DNA from: an uncultured Alphaproteobacteria bacterium
GTDB taxonomy: Bacteria > Pseudomonadota > Alphaproteobacteria > Caulobacterales > Parvularculaceae
Reading direction: 5' to 3'
Length of the DNA: 64,000 nt
NCBI GenBank assembly: GCA_902826095.1
Contig: CADEDN010000004.1
Coordinates: 126,001-190,000 of the forward strand
Positions within the stretch are counted from its first letter, which is position 1. Every line of letters begins with the position of its first letter. The notes beneath the pieces are model-generated. The model was not told the DNA's origin. It did no database searches and saw only the letters and a program-made list of their open reading frames with translations. Position numbers and translations under genes: made by a program. This document shows positions 1-8,429 of this stretch, piece by piece.

Positions 1-345
1 GAAGCATTCAGGACGCCGCGCCGGATCGTCACGCAGCTGATCGAGCTTCCGGACCAAAGCCGCTATTTCTCGATCGCGCGTACCGTGACATCCGGGACGG
101 GCGGCTATCAGGCGCCGCATATCGAACGCGTCGTCGTCGTCGGCTGCGCGCTCAAGGACGCGAGCGACCTCGTCTATGCGCGCGGACTGGACCTTGAAGC
201 GGCGCCCGCATCGCCCGTCGGCGTCACCTGCCGCCTCTGCGAAAGGCCGGACTGCGCCGCAAGGGCCCACCCGCCGCTCCGCCGCCGCCTCATCGTCGAC
301 GAGCATCGGCGCCTAGCGGCGCCGTTCAGCTTCGCCTTCGATTAA
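1..345 (+). CDS. C-terminal part of a short-chain fatty acyl-CoA regulator family protein (DUF2083), truncated by the window edge
   Basis: The frame is open from the first base and ends at TAA 343-345, so only about 114 C-terminal residues are present. The segment contains the paired motif CRLCERPDC followed by a basic, proline-rich stretch (RAHPPLRRRL). This is typical of the DUF2083 C-terminus of XRE-type regulators such as RamB/ScfR, which control acetate and propionate metabolism by sensing acyl-CoA. The cysteines of that motif probably form a small metal or redox site (inference). The DNA-binding and peptidase-like domains lie upstream, outside the window. No terminator hairpin follows; the next bases are AT-rich and belong to the promoter of the Fic gene. 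Confidence 0.75.
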   Translation, partial: EAFRTPRRIVTQLIELPDQSRYFSIARTVTSGTGGYQAPHIERVVVVGCALKDASDLVYARGLDLEAAPASPVGVTCRLCERPDCAARAHPPLRRRLIVDEHRRLAAPFSFAFD

Positions 346-407
346 GGGCGTTATAAATCCGTAACTTATTGTTTTTTCTTTATAATATAAGATTATCGAG
401 AATTTCA

Positions 408-422
408 TTTATAGGCTATAAA
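408..422. promoter_or_regulatory. Palindromic operator candidate 1 upstream of the Fic gene
   Basis: TTTATAGGCTATAAA is a perfect 15-base palindrome around a central G. Its 13-base core recurs as the reverse complement at 512-524, on the start codon of the Fic gene. It sits in an unusually AT-rich stretch (about 350-425). Two identical sites about 100 bp apart suggest a repressor that bends or loops the promoter. Confidence 0.6.
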
Positions 423-511
423 ACACCTTGACCGCAGCCCTTGCTCATGACACCTATGAACCCCTAATTGCTTGAATGAACTAGCTTTTTGGAGTAACCC
501 CCTTTTTGTTC

Positions 512-524
512 TTATAGCCTATAA
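512..524. promoter_or_regulatory. Palindromic operator candidate 2 overlapping the Fic start codon
   Basis: TTATAGCCTATAA is palindromic around a central C and is the exact reverse complement of 409-421. Its last base is the A of the ATG at 524. A protein bound here would block translation initiation or early transcription. No clear Shine-Dalgarno is visible in front of the ATG, so the site appears to have replaced it. The Fic protein carries a C-terminal winged helix and is the obvious candidate ligand (inference). Confidence 0.6.
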
Positions 525-1903
525 TGAAACACCCTGCAGCACCCCCGGACCTTTCGGCGGAATTTGAGCGCCTCATGCGTGAGGCGGCCGAAGGAGGTCG
601 AGCCGCCCTCTTCGATCTCGCCCGCCGGTCGGCGGCTGTCAGGCCGGTCGACGAGAAAGGACGATACCTCCATTGGGACGAATTTCGGTTCAAGCCTTCG
701 GACGATGGCGCGAGCGCCGTCGATCGCTGGACGCTCGTCCGGCGCGCTCGCGAGGCGCGCCGCATCGACGCGCCGTTCCGGGACAAATCCGGCGCCAAGT
801 TCTTCCTCGTAAAGACCGACTTCATCGAACGCGCGCTCCATGAGATCGACAGCCGTGCGCGCGGGGGCGTTCGCTTCGACGGCCCCGCGCCCACGTCAGG
901 CGAAGCGCAGTCATTTCTTGTCACGTCGTTGATTGAGGAGCCGTTCAGCTCTTCGGTGTTTGAAGGCGCCGTCGCAACGCGCGACCAGGCGAAGAGGCTC
1001 ATCCGGGACTCGCGCACGCCAAGAACGCCAGGCGAGCGGATGATCATTAATAATTATCGGGCCATCGAGTTCATAAAGACGAAGAAAGGCGAGCCGCTGA
1101 CGCCGGCCCTCGTCCTGGAAGTCCATCGCCTGATCACGCATGATACGCTGGACGATCCAAGGAAGGCCGGCGTTTTCCGGGATTCGCGCGACAGGATCGT
1201 GGTCGATGACCTTGCGAGCGGAGAAATCCTGCATGATCCGCCACCCGCCGGCGCGCTCAAAAACCGGATGGATGACTTGTGCCGTTTCGCCAATGACGAC
1301 GGCGCTGAAAACGCGTTCATTCACCCGGTTCTCCGCGCGATCATCCTTCATTTCATGCTCGCCTATGATCACCCCTTCGTCGACGGCAACGGTCGGACGG
1401 CGCGAGCGATATTTTACTGGTCGGTGCTGAAGCATGGGTACTGGCTGCTTGAATACATTTCGATCAGTAAGCAGATCAAAGATGCGCCGATCCAGTATGG
1501 CAAAGCGTTCCTTGAAACAGAAAGCGACAGCGGCGATCTCACCTATTTCATCAATAATCAGCTCGAGATGATCCTGAAAGCGATCGACGCGCTCTACGTC
1601 TTCGTCGAAGGAAAAAAAGCCGAGGTGGCCGCGCTCGAAAAGGCTTTCGCCGATCGGTCGATGAAGACGCGCTTCAATCATCGTCAGCTCGCGCTCCTCA
1701 ATCGCGCCGCGCGTGCGCCGGGCCTGACGATCACGATCAATCAGCATCAGACAACGACCGGCGTCAGCTATCTGACGGCGAGGTCCGATCTTGAGCATCT
1801 CGTCAAGGAAGGCTTTTTCTCAAAACGCAAGCGCGGCGCGACGTCACTCTACGCGCCGAAGAAAGACCTCAGCGAGAGACTGCGGATGAGCGGCGGGCGA
1901 TGA
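524..1903 (+). CDS. Fic family protein (class II, self-inhibited AMP-transferase) with C-terminal winged helix
   Basis: This 459-residue protein carries the full Fic motif HPFVDGNGRTAR at about residues 283-294. The catalytic His and the ATP-phosphate-binding Asn/Arg residues are intact, so adenylylation of a protein target (ATP to AMP-protein) is expected. An N-terminal inhibitory motif of the (S/T)xxxE(G/N) type, SSVFEG at about 142-147, marks it as class II, where the glutamate blocks productive ATP binding. The last ~80 residues look like a winged-helix DNA-binding domain. The ATG at 524 lies inside a palindrome repeated at 408-422, so autorepression is likely. The gene converges on the permease with a 35-bp overlap of 3' ends. 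The target is unknown; no antitoxin gene is adjacent. Confidence 0.88.
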   Translation: MKHPAAPPDLSAEFERLMREAAEGGRAALFDLARRSAAVRPVDEKGRYLHWDEFRFKPSDDGASAVDRWTLVRRAREARRIDAPFRDKSGAKFFLVKTDFIERALHEIDSRARGGVRFDGPAPTSGEAQSFLVTSLIEEPFSSSVFEGAVATRDQAKRLIRDSRTPRTPGERMIINNYRAIEFIKTKKGEPLTPALVLEVHRLITHDTLDDPRKAGVFRDSRDRIVVDDLASGEILHDPPPAGALKNRMDDLCRFANDDGAENAFIHPVLRAIILHFMLAYDHPFVDGNGRTARAIFYWSVLKHGYWLLEYISISKQIKDAPIQYGKAFLETESDSGDLTYFINNQLEMILKAIDALYVFVEGKKAEVAALEKAFADRSMKTRFNHRQLALLNRAARAPGLTITINQHQTTTGVSYLTARSDLEHLVKEGFFSKRKRGATSLYAPKKDLSERLRMSGGR

Positions 1904-3170
1904 CGTAAAGCGCCGATCCGGCGACGAAGAGCGCGGCGAGCGTCTTCCAGGCGTCGATTGTCGACTGGCTGATCGCCCACAGGCAGAACATGACGCCGCC
2001 GAGCCAGACTGCGTCGCGGGCGAGGCGCGAGGCGGCGTTATTCGCTGGCGCGCCCGCGCGCTTTCTAAGGATCGGCAGCGCCGCGAGGCTTGCAAGATAA
2101 ACAAAGAGGCGCGCAAGCGTTGAGACGACCGCAAGTTCGACAAAAGTCCCAGAAAGCGCGAGCGCCGCGGCGACGGCGGCCATGAAGGCGATCGAATTGG
2201 CGGGCGTCGCCCGCCGCGCGCCGATTTTCGCAAACCAGGGCGGCAGCGAGCCCGAACGTCCGAGCGCAAGCGTCACGCGCGGCGTCGACAGCAAATTCGA
2301 CAGCAAATTCCCGGCGATTGAAAAAAGCGCGACGACCAGAATGACGATCGCGCCGGCGGGCCCGAACAAAACCTCCGCGAGCGCTGCGAGCGGCGCGTCC
2401 GGTTTCGGGCGATCGCCGATCATCGCGACATAACCGGCGACGATCAGGAAATAGAACAGCGCCGAGCCGCCGATGACGACGAGAAGAGCGCGGGGGATGA
2501 CAAATTCGGCGCGCTTCGTCTCGCCGGCCGGCATCAAGATCGCTTCAAAGCCCACAAAGGCGTAAAGAATGAGCAGCGCCGCTGGACCGTATTTTTCAGC
2601 TGGCGGCGGCGCTGCGGGCGAAAACCCTCCGGACGCGGCGAGCGCGGCGATCGCAAGCGCGAGGAGCGGCAAGACCTTGATCGCGCTGATGACGTTCAGC
2701 GCCGCGGCGGCCCGGCGCACGCCGAGAATGTTGGGCGCCGTCACCGCGGCGATGATCACGATAATGAGCGCCGAACGGCCGAACGGCGTTTGCGCGACAG
2801 GCGCGATCCGCGCCGCGTAATCGGCAAAGATGACGGCGTTGGCGGCGAGCGCGGTCACGCGCGCGACATAATAGGCCCAGCCGACCTCGAACGAGACGAA
2901 CCGCCCGAAGGCGCGCTCGACCGCGGCGATCGGGCCGCCGGTCTCGGGCGTCAATGCGGAAAGCTCCGCCAGCGGCGCGGCGATCAGAAAGACGAGCGCC
3001 CCGAAAAGCAGGAAAAGCCAGGGGCTGAAAGCCCCGAACTCCGCATTGAGCGCCGCCGGCAGGGCGAAAATTCCGGCGCCGATCATGCCGTTGAGCGCCA
3101 GCATCGCGGCGCCAAGCGGCCCGATGTCGCGACGAAGATTTTCTGCGCTTTCGGATTTTCCGGCGGTCAC
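1869..3170 (-). CDS. APC-superfamily amino acid permease
   Basis: A 433-residue, very hydrophobic protein with about 12 predicted membrane segments. The N-terminus has the APC signature around MLALNGMIGAGIFALPAA (TM1 with the unwound GxG-type substrate site), followed by LSALTPETGGP in TM2. It should import amino acids or a related amine by proton symport across the inner membrane. The substrate cannot be read from the sequence. It is transcribed alone; its 3' end overlaps the Fic gene by 35 bp, and its start lies about 100 bp from the divergent glycosyltransferase gene. Confidence 0.85.
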   Translation of the reverse strand: MTAGKSESAENLRRDIGPLGAAMLALNGMIGAGIFALPAALNAEFGAFSPWLFLLFGALVFLIAAPLAELSALTPETGGPIAAVERAFGRFVSFEVGWAYYVARVTALAANAVIFADYAARIAPVAQTPFGRSALIIVIIAAVTAPNILGVRRAAAALNVISAIKVLPLLALAIAALAASGGFSPAAPPPAEKYGPAALLILYAFVGFEAILMPAGETKRAEFVIPRALLVVIGGSALFYFLIVAGYVAMIGDRPKPDAPLAALAEVLFGPAGAIVILVVALFSIAGNLLSNLLSTPRVTLALGRSGSLPPWFAKIGARRATPANSIAFMAAVAAALALSGTFVELAVVSTLARLFVYLASLAALPILRKRAGAPANNAASRLARDAVWLGGVMFCLWAISQSTIDAWKTLAALFVAGSALYVIARRSSAVSR

Positions 3171-3268
3171 GAGGCCCTCCCGCGACTGACCCTAGGGCGC
3201 TTCCCCCGCCGCGCAAACAAGGGGCGCGCGATTTGACTAGTCGCGCGCGCGCGCGGCATGAAGCGGCG

Positions 3269-4045
3269 ATGAACGCCAAACCGCCGCTTTCCGCCTATAT
3301 TCGCACAAAGAACGAAGCGCGCATGATCGACGCCGTCGTCAGGGCGGCGCTGGAGGCCGCAGACGAAGTCGTCGTCGTCGATTCAGGCTCGACCGACGCG
3401 ACCGTCGCGCTTGCGACGAAAGCGGGCGCGCGCGTCGTTCACCAGGACTGGCTTGGCGGAGGGCGGCAAAAGCGCTTCGCCGAAGGCCAATGCCGCCATG
3501 ACTGGCTGCTCGATCTTGATGCGGATGAAGTGGTGTCGCCGGCGCTGGCGGCGGAAATCAGGAATCTCTTCGCATCGGGCGAGCCGTCGTCGAGGGTCTA
3601 CCGGACGCCGGTCGCGATCGCGCCGCCGATCGGCGGGCCCTGGGTCGGATTCGGCGGCGTCATCCGCCACAAGCTCTATGATCGCCGCGCCGTGCGCGCG
3701 CCGGATCACGCCGCCTGGGATCAGTTCGACATTCCGGACGGCGTCGCCGCCGGATCGCTGAAGGCGCCGATCTTTCACCACGTCTTCAGCGACACCGCGC
3801 ATCTGATCGACAAGCTCAACCGCAATTCGTCGACGCGCGCGCGCCTGCTGCCGGCCAAGCCCGCGCCGGTCCTGGTGCTGAGGATTTTTTTCGGACTGCC
3901 GTTCTATGTCGCCAAGCGCTATCTTCTCGACGGGCTCTTCCGCGGCGGCGTCTATGGTTTCGCGTTCTCGGTGATGTCGGGTTTCGGCCGCTGGATGCGT
4001 GACGTGAAAATGTATGAAAGGCGCTTCCTGGAGCACGAGAAGTGA
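3269..4045 (+). CDS. Family 2 glycosyltransferase, LPS-core type (WaaE/KdtX-like)
   Basis: The GT-A fold is evident from SAYIRTKNEA at the N-terminus, the nucleotide-binding VVVVDSGSTDAT around residue 35-45, and the metal-binding LDLDADEVV. This layout matches glycosyltransferases that add a hexose to the inner core of lipopolysaccharide from a nucleotide sugar on the cytoplasmic face. I chose the ATG at 3269; an upstream in-frame TTG at 3233 would add only a low-complexity Arg/Ala stretch. The stop overlaps the next gene (GTGA), so it is co-transcribed and probably translationally coupled with the FkbM methyltransferase. Confidence 0.85.
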   Translation: MNAKPPLSAYIRTKNEARMIDAVVRAALEAADEVVVVDSGSTDATVALATKAGARVVHQDWLGGGRQKRFAEGQCRHDWLLDLDADEVVSPALAAEIRNLFASGEPSSRVYRTPVAIAPPIGGPWVGFGGVIRHKLYDRRAVRAPDHAAWDQFDIPDGVAAGSLKAPIFHHVFSDTAHLIDKLNRNSSTRARLLPAKPAPVLVLRIFFGLPFYVAKRYLLDGLFRGGVYGFAFSVMSGFGRWMRDVKMYERRFLEHEK

Positions 4046-4872
4046 GCGCGCCTTTCGGCGCTTTCGCGCCCTCGCCGTTTGAAGAGCGCGTCCGCGCCGC
4101 CGCGCATCGTCTGCCGGCGAATGATTTCGGCCGCAAGGCGGCGTCCGCGTTGCTTGGCGCCGCCGGCGGCCGCTCGGGGCGCGCCTTCGACGTGACCTTA
4201 TTCGGATCGCAAAAAGCGCGGCTCCACCCTCACGACAATATCTGCGAGAAGCGCGTCTTCCTGACGCCGCAGCTTTGGGATCCCGCCGAGCGGGCTTTGC
4301 TGGGCGCCGCCATTCGAGACTTCGGCGGTCAGACTTTTCGTTTCGTCGATGTCGGCGCGAATGTCGGACTCTACACCCTGTTCGCACGCGCCGAGGCGCT
4401 GCGCGCCGGCGCGGCGCTGCAGGCGGTCTGCGTCGAGGCGGACGGCGACATGGCGGCGCGCCTTCGCTTCAATCTTGAGGCCTCGGGCGCGAGCGGGGAT
4501 GTCGCCCTATTTGAGTGCGCGGCGTCGGACGCGGAAGGCGAGGTTCGTTTCTCCGTCAACCGGGAGAGCCGCGGCCTCAGCCGGGTGGACGCCGCCGGCG
4601 CGCTGATCGTTCCTGCGCGCCCGCTGCTGCCGATCGTCCTTGAAGCCGGACTTGACCGCATCGACGCGATGAAAATCGACATTGAAGGGCATGAACACCC
4701 GATGCTCGACGCCTTCCTCGCGGCGGCGCCGAAATCCCTCTGGCCGCGCCTTCTCATTCTTGAAACGTCGCATGCGGAAGAAGATCGCTCCGCCCTGAAG
4801 CTCGCCGAACGCGCGGGCTTTCTCCTCGTCATGCGGACGAAGCGGAACGCCTGCCTGCGCCGTCAGGAATAA
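4042..4872 (+). CDS. FkbM family SAM-dependent methyltransferase
   Basis: This 276-residue protein starts at GTG 4042, overlapping the glycosyltransferase stop by 4 bp. The SAM-binding motif FVDVGANVGLYTLFA lies near residue 97, and the family's second hallmark KIDIEGHEHPMLD near residue 213. FkbM enzymes O-methylate sugars or polyketides. Coupling to an LPS-type glycosyltransferase suggests methylation of a surface glycan (inference). A convergent hpt gene follows after 9 bases. Confidence 0.85.
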   Translation: MSAPFGAFAPSPFEERVRAAAHRLPANDFGRKAASALLGAAGGRSGRAFDVTLFGSQKARLHPHDNICEKRVFLTPQLWDPAERALLGAAIRDFGGQTFRFVDVGANVGLYTLFARAEALRAGAALQAVCVEADGDMAARLRFNLEASGASGDVALFECAASDAEGEVRFSVNRESRGLSRVDAAGALIVPARPLLPIVLEAGLDRIDAMKIDIEGHEHPMLDAFLAAAPKSLWPRLLILETSHAEEDRSALKLAERAGFLLVMRTKRNACLRRQE

Positions 4873-4881
4873 GGGCGCCGG

Positions 4882-5397
4882 TCAGTCGACGACGCCGATG
4901 AACGGCGCGCCGCGCTTTCTGCCGTCGTCGTCCATGCCGTAGCCGACGATAAAGTCCCGCGCCGACGCTTCAAACCCGACGAAATCAGCGTCGATGTCGG
5001 CGCCGCGGCCTGTCGCCTTTCGGACAAGAACGCAGATTTTCGCCTCCCGCGCGCCGCGGTCGAGCACCATGTTCTTGGCGAAATGCAGGCTGCGGCCGGT
5101 GTCGAGCACGTCGTCGATCAACAGCACCGACTTGCCTTCAAGCGGCACGGAGAAATCCTTGAGCAAGGTGACGACGCCCGACGACGCGCGCGCGCCGCCA
5201 TAGCTTGAGAGCTGCACGAAATCGACGAGCGGGTCGCGGCCGAGCGCATGGAGCGCGCGCAGGAGATCGGCGGCGAAGACAAAAGCGCCGGTCAGCACCG
5301 GGGCGATCAGGAAGTCGGCCGGCATCGCGCGCGCGATGTCGGCGGCGAGCGCGTCGATCCTCGCGCGGACAGTTTGTTCGGAATGAAGCGTTCGCAT
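4882..5397 (-). CDS. hpt: Hypoxanthine phosphoribosyltransferase
   Basis: 171 residues, the usual length for Hpt. The PRPP-binding loop is VLLIDDVLDTGRSL near residue 90-103, with the acidic pair followed by the threonine-glycine phosphate loop. The N-terminal part has the pyrophosphate loop region PVLTGAFVFAADLLRAL. The enzyme salvages hypoxanthine or guanine to IMP/GMP using PRPP in the cytoplasm. It is transcribed towards the FkbM gene, and the zinc-ribbon gene lies upstream on the same strand. Confidence 0.92.
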   Translation of the reverse strand: MRTLHSEQTVRARIDALAADIARAMPADFLIAPVLTGAFVFAADLLRALHALGRDPLVDFVQLSSYGGARASSGVVTLLKDFSVPLEGKSVLLIDDVLDTGRSLHFAKNMVLDRGAREAKICVLVRKATGRGADIDADFVGFEASARDFIVGYGMDDDGRKRGAPFIGVVD

Positions 5398-5440
5398 CGG
5401 CGCTGCTTACGACGGAGCGGCCGGGACATTCAACCGCGGT

Positions 5441-6685
5441 TTAATTCGACGGCGTCTTCAAAAGGTCGCCGACCGACACTTTGACGCCTTCCGCCGGCGC
5501 GAAGGAGAGCAGCACTTCGCTGACGCCGTCGGGCGCCGGCGCGCGCGTCGAAAAATCGACGGATTGGCCGGTGCGGACCTTTTCGGCGCGGGCCGGAAAC
5601 GTCCAGCGGGAAAGCACCTCGCCGTCCGGTCCGAGCGCCTCGGCCTGCAGCATCGGCGGGGCGACGTCGGCCTTTTCTTCGTTGCGAAGCCGGCCGAGGA
5701 TTTCAATCACCGGTCCTTCGGGCGACATCGCGACACGGTGCGTCACGCCCTCGATCTTGAGGCCGTAGGGGTTCGCCTCGATGCCGACGGCTTCATAGGC
5801 GCCCTTGGCGTTCGGGAACATCGCGACGATGTTGTTGCGATAGGAATAGGCGACGAAGGCGCAGGCAGCGATCGCGCCGAGCCACGCCGACCAGCCGAGC
5901 GCGCGGAGCGGCGTCAGCCGGTTTTTTTCGCGCGCTTCGGCGCGGCGGCGCGCTTTCCTGATGGCGCGCTCCAGTTCTTTCGGCTGCACGCGAAGCGCGG
6001 TGAAAAACTCTTCGTTGAAGACGCGCTCGGCGATCGGCTCGAGATCTTCAAGGCGCGCGAGCGCGGTCTCGCGGCGGCGGTCCTCGCGGACCTTGCGCCC
6101 AAAGCCGGCGCCGAGCATGTCGTTCTGGTAGTCGGCGTTCGGACGATCAATGTCCTCGAAGTCGGCGTCGACGACCTTGGCGTCGCGCCGGTCGCGCGAT
6201 GCGCGAAGGTCGGCGCCGTCATCGTCGCGCGCGCTGCGGCTCTTGTCCTCATCGCGGGCCTCGCCCTTCGCCGGCTCGTTGCGGCGACGGCCGTCGGAAT
6301 GATCGCGATCCTCAGCGTCCGCCCGATCCCGGCGGCTGCGTCGATCGCCGTCTTCTTCGCCGCGCGCCGTGGTCTTCGGATCGCTTCTTTCCTCATCTTC
6401 AATGCGGAAACGGGCCGATTTCGACGGCGGTTCGAACAACGGTTCGTCGACGCCTTCTTCATAGGCGTCGTCGCGCCGGTGCGACCGGCGGGTTTCCTGG
6501 CGATCGTCCCCGGCGGCGGCCTTGCGGGACTTCGCCTTTAGAGGCATCAGATTTTCGATCGGCTGGGGAGCCGGCACAAACCAGCTCTCATTGCATTCGG
6601 CGCAGCGCACAGACCGCCCGTCCGGCGAAAACCGGTCGTCATCGACATCATAGCGCGTGGCGCAACTTGGACAGGTGATTATCAT
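5441..6685 (-). CDS. MJ0042-type zinc-ribbon membrane protein with DUF3426-like C-terminus
   Basis: The N-terminus is a compact zinc ribbon with cysteines at residues 5, 8, 28 and 31 and the typical Trp after the last pair. It is followed by about 220 residues dominated by Arg, Asp and Glu, which is likely disordered. A single transmembrane helix follows at roughly 265-290 (GWSAWLGAIAACAFVAYSY), and then a globular C-terminal domain of about 110 residues. The family is common in alphaproteobacteria beside ftsEX, as here (divergent, 74 bp from ftsE). The function is not established; a membrane-anchored regulator or scaffold is a guess. The charged linker is longer than I would expect. Confidence 0.8.
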   Translation of the reverse strand: MIITCPSCATRYDVDDDRFSPDGRSVRCAECNESWFVPAPQPIENLMPLKAKSRKAAAGDDRQETRRSHRRDDAYEEGVDEPLFEPPSKSARFRIEDEERSDPKTTARGEEDGDRRSRRDRADAEDRDHSDGRRRNEPAKGEARDEDKSRSARDDDGADLRASRDRRDAKVVDADFEDIDRPNADYQNDMLGAGFGRKVREDRRRETALARLEDLEPIAERVFNEEFFTALRVQPKELERAIRKARRRAEAREKNRLTPLRALGWSAWLGAIAACAFVAYSYRNNIVAMFPNAKGAYEAVGIEANPYGLKIEGVTHRVAMSPEGPVIEILGRLRNEEKADVAPPMLQAEALGPDGEVLSRWTFPARAEKVRTGQSVDFSTRAPAPDGVSEVLLSFAPAEGVKVSVGDLLKTPSN

Positions 6686-6759
6686 GGGGCCCGAGAATCA
6701 TGCCTTGGCTGACTGGTCGCGCGCCGCGCGACTAACGCCCAATTGACGGACAGGACGCC

Positions 6760-7452
6760 GTGATCGTCAGTTTTGAACAGGTCGGTCTCGCCTATGAGGC
6801 CGGCGTCGAGAGTCTGAAGGACGTCAACTTCACGCTCGAGGAGGGCGAATTCCGGTTTCTCACCGGCCCGTCCGGCGCCGGCAAGACCTCTTTCCTGAAA
6901 CTGATCTACCTGGCGCTGAAGCCGACGCGCGGAAAAATGACGCTGTTCGGCGAGGACGTGACCAACGCCGCGCGCGAATCGCTGCCGCCGCTCCGGCGAC
7001 GGATCGGCGTCGTCTTTCAGGAATTCCGCCTGCTCGACCATCTTACGGCCTTCGAAAACGTCGCGTTGCCCATGAAAGTCGCGGGCGTTAACCAACAGCA
7101 ATACCGGGAAGACGTAAGGGAACTCTTAAATTGGGTCGGGCTTGGCTCAAGGCTGGACGCCCTGCCGCAGACGCTCTCGGGCGGCGAAAAGCAGCGCGTG
7201 GCGCTGGCGCGCGCTTTGGTGTCGAAACCGGACCTCATCCTCGCGGACGAGCCGACCGGCAATGTTGACCCGCAAATGGGTGAAAAAATCATGAAACTCT
7301 TCGTCGAGTTGAACAAACTCGGCGCCGCCGTCATTGTCGCCACGCACGATCTGCAACTGGTCGAGGCGCTCGGCAAGAAGACGATGCGGCTTGAAGGCGG
7401 GCGGCTTCACGACGAGCCGATGCCGGCTCGAAAGCGCGGAAGGGCAAGATGA
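6760..7452 (+). CDS. ftsE: Cell division ATP-binding protein FtsE
   Basis: 230 residues with all ABC ATPase motifs: Walker A GPSGAGKT at 36-43, signature LSGGEKQR near 139-146, and Walker B LILADEPT near 159-166. FtsE energises FtsX to activate periplasmic murein hydrolases at the division septum. The start is GTG 6760, preceded by GGACAGGA. Its stop overlaps ftsX by 4 bp (ATGA). It opens a five-gene operon that continues to the DUF2125 gene. An EnvC-like gene, the usual FtsEX target, is encoded at 37953-39176 in this window. Confidence 0.95.
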   Translation: MIVSFEQVGLAYEAGVESLKDVNFTLEEGEFRFLTGPSGAGKTSFLKLIYLALKPTRGKMTLFGEDVTNAARESLPPLRRRIGVVFQEFRLLDHLTAFENVALPMKVAGVNQQQYREDVRELLNWVGLGSRLDALPQTLSGGEKQRVALARALVSKPDLILADEPTGNVDPQMGEKIMKLFVELNKLGAAVIVATHDLQLVEALGKKTMRLEGGRLHDEPMPARKRGRAR

Positions 7453-8429
7453 GCAGCGTCTCCGGCATCGAAGGCTCGATCGGCGAGACCAAACCCGACG
7501 GACCGGTCGCCGAAAAGCGCGGCCGTCGCGGCCAGGACCCGCTCTTGCCGCGTTTCAGCCGTTCCCCTCTCCTGCCGGAAGCGGGCGCAGGCGGCGCGCC
7601 TTTGACAGCCGTCATCGCCGTCATCTCCTCGCTCGCCTGCCTCGCGCTCGCCGCGGCCCTCGTCATCGCGTCGGCCGCGGATGCGTGGACGACGGAACTT
7701 CGCTCGTCGCTGACTGTGCAGGTGAAAGGCGTCGACGCCGCCGAGATCGCGCAGCGGGTCGAAGCGGCGCAAGCCATCTTGTCGAATGCGCCGGGCGTCA
7801 TCGACTTCGAAGTCCTTTCATCCAAAGAAGCCGGCAAACTGCTTGAACCCTGGCTCGGCAAGGGCAACGCGGATTCGCTCAACGTTCCCGCGCTGATCGA
7901 GCTGAAGCTGAGCGAGGAGGGCCGCAAGAATATCGCGGCGCTGTCCAGGCAGCTTGAAAGCGTCGCGCCCGGCCTGTCGCTCGACGATCATGGCGGCTGG
8001 AACGATCGCCTCGCCTCCGCCGCGCGATCGGGTCAGGCGCTGACCTTCGCGATTTTCGCGCTGATCATGGGCGCTGCGTCCGCGATTTCGATCTTCGCCG
8101 CCCGCGCCGGCCTGTCCGCCAATGCGGAAGTCGTGTCGCTGCTGCACCTTGTCGGGGCGACCGACGGCTTCATCGCCGATCAGGTGCAACGCCGCTTCAC
8201 GATCATCGGCCTTCGCGGCTCGATCATCGGGCTCGCCGCGGCCTTGTTCATGCTGAGCCTTTTTGCGATGGCGACCCGCGCAAGAGGCGCGGACGGCTTC
8301 TTGCTCCCAGGACTGACGATCGGCCCCGGCCTTGCGTTGCCCTTGCTGGCGGTGCCGATCGCCATCTGCCTAGTCACCGCGGTCGCCGCGCGACAGACGG
8401 TCCTTCAAACCCTCCGCGACACCTATTGA
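7449..8429 (+). CDS. ftsX: Cell division protein FtsX
   Basis: 326 residues. A cytoplasmic N-terminal tail of about 50 residues precedes TM1 (LTAVIAVISSLACLALAAAL). A periplasmic domain of about 120 residues follows, then three more TM segments in the C-terminal half. This is the standard FtsX layout, in which the large extracytoplasmic loop contacts a hydrolase activator. It overlaps ftsE by 4 bp at its start and the YdcF-like gene by 4 bp at its end. Confidence 0.93.
   Translation: MSSVSGIEGSIGETKPDGPVAEKRGRRGQDPLLPRFSRSPLLPEAGAGGAPLTAVIAVISSLACLALAAALVIASAADAWTTELRSSLTVQVKGVDAAEIAQRVEAAQAILSNAPGVIDFEVLSSKEAGKLLEPWLGKGNADSLNVPALIELKLSEEGRKNIAALSRQLESVAPGLSLDDHGGWNDRLASAARSGQALTFAIFALIMGAASAISIFAARAGLSANAEVVSLLHLVGATDGFIADQVQRRFTIIGLRGSIIGLAAALFMLSLFAMATRARGADGFLLPGLTIGPGLALPLLAVPIAICLVTAVAARQTVLQTLRDTY

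Noticed and set aside
524-1903. A Fic/antitoxin toxin-antitoxin pair
   Set aside because: The inhibitory motif is inside the Fic protein itself, and no small antitoxin gene lies next to it.
5564-6541. A long open frame antisense to the zinc-ribbon protein
   Set aside because: The real gene has zinc-ribbon cysteines and a membrane helix; the antisense frame is the reverse of its Arg/Asp-rich linker.
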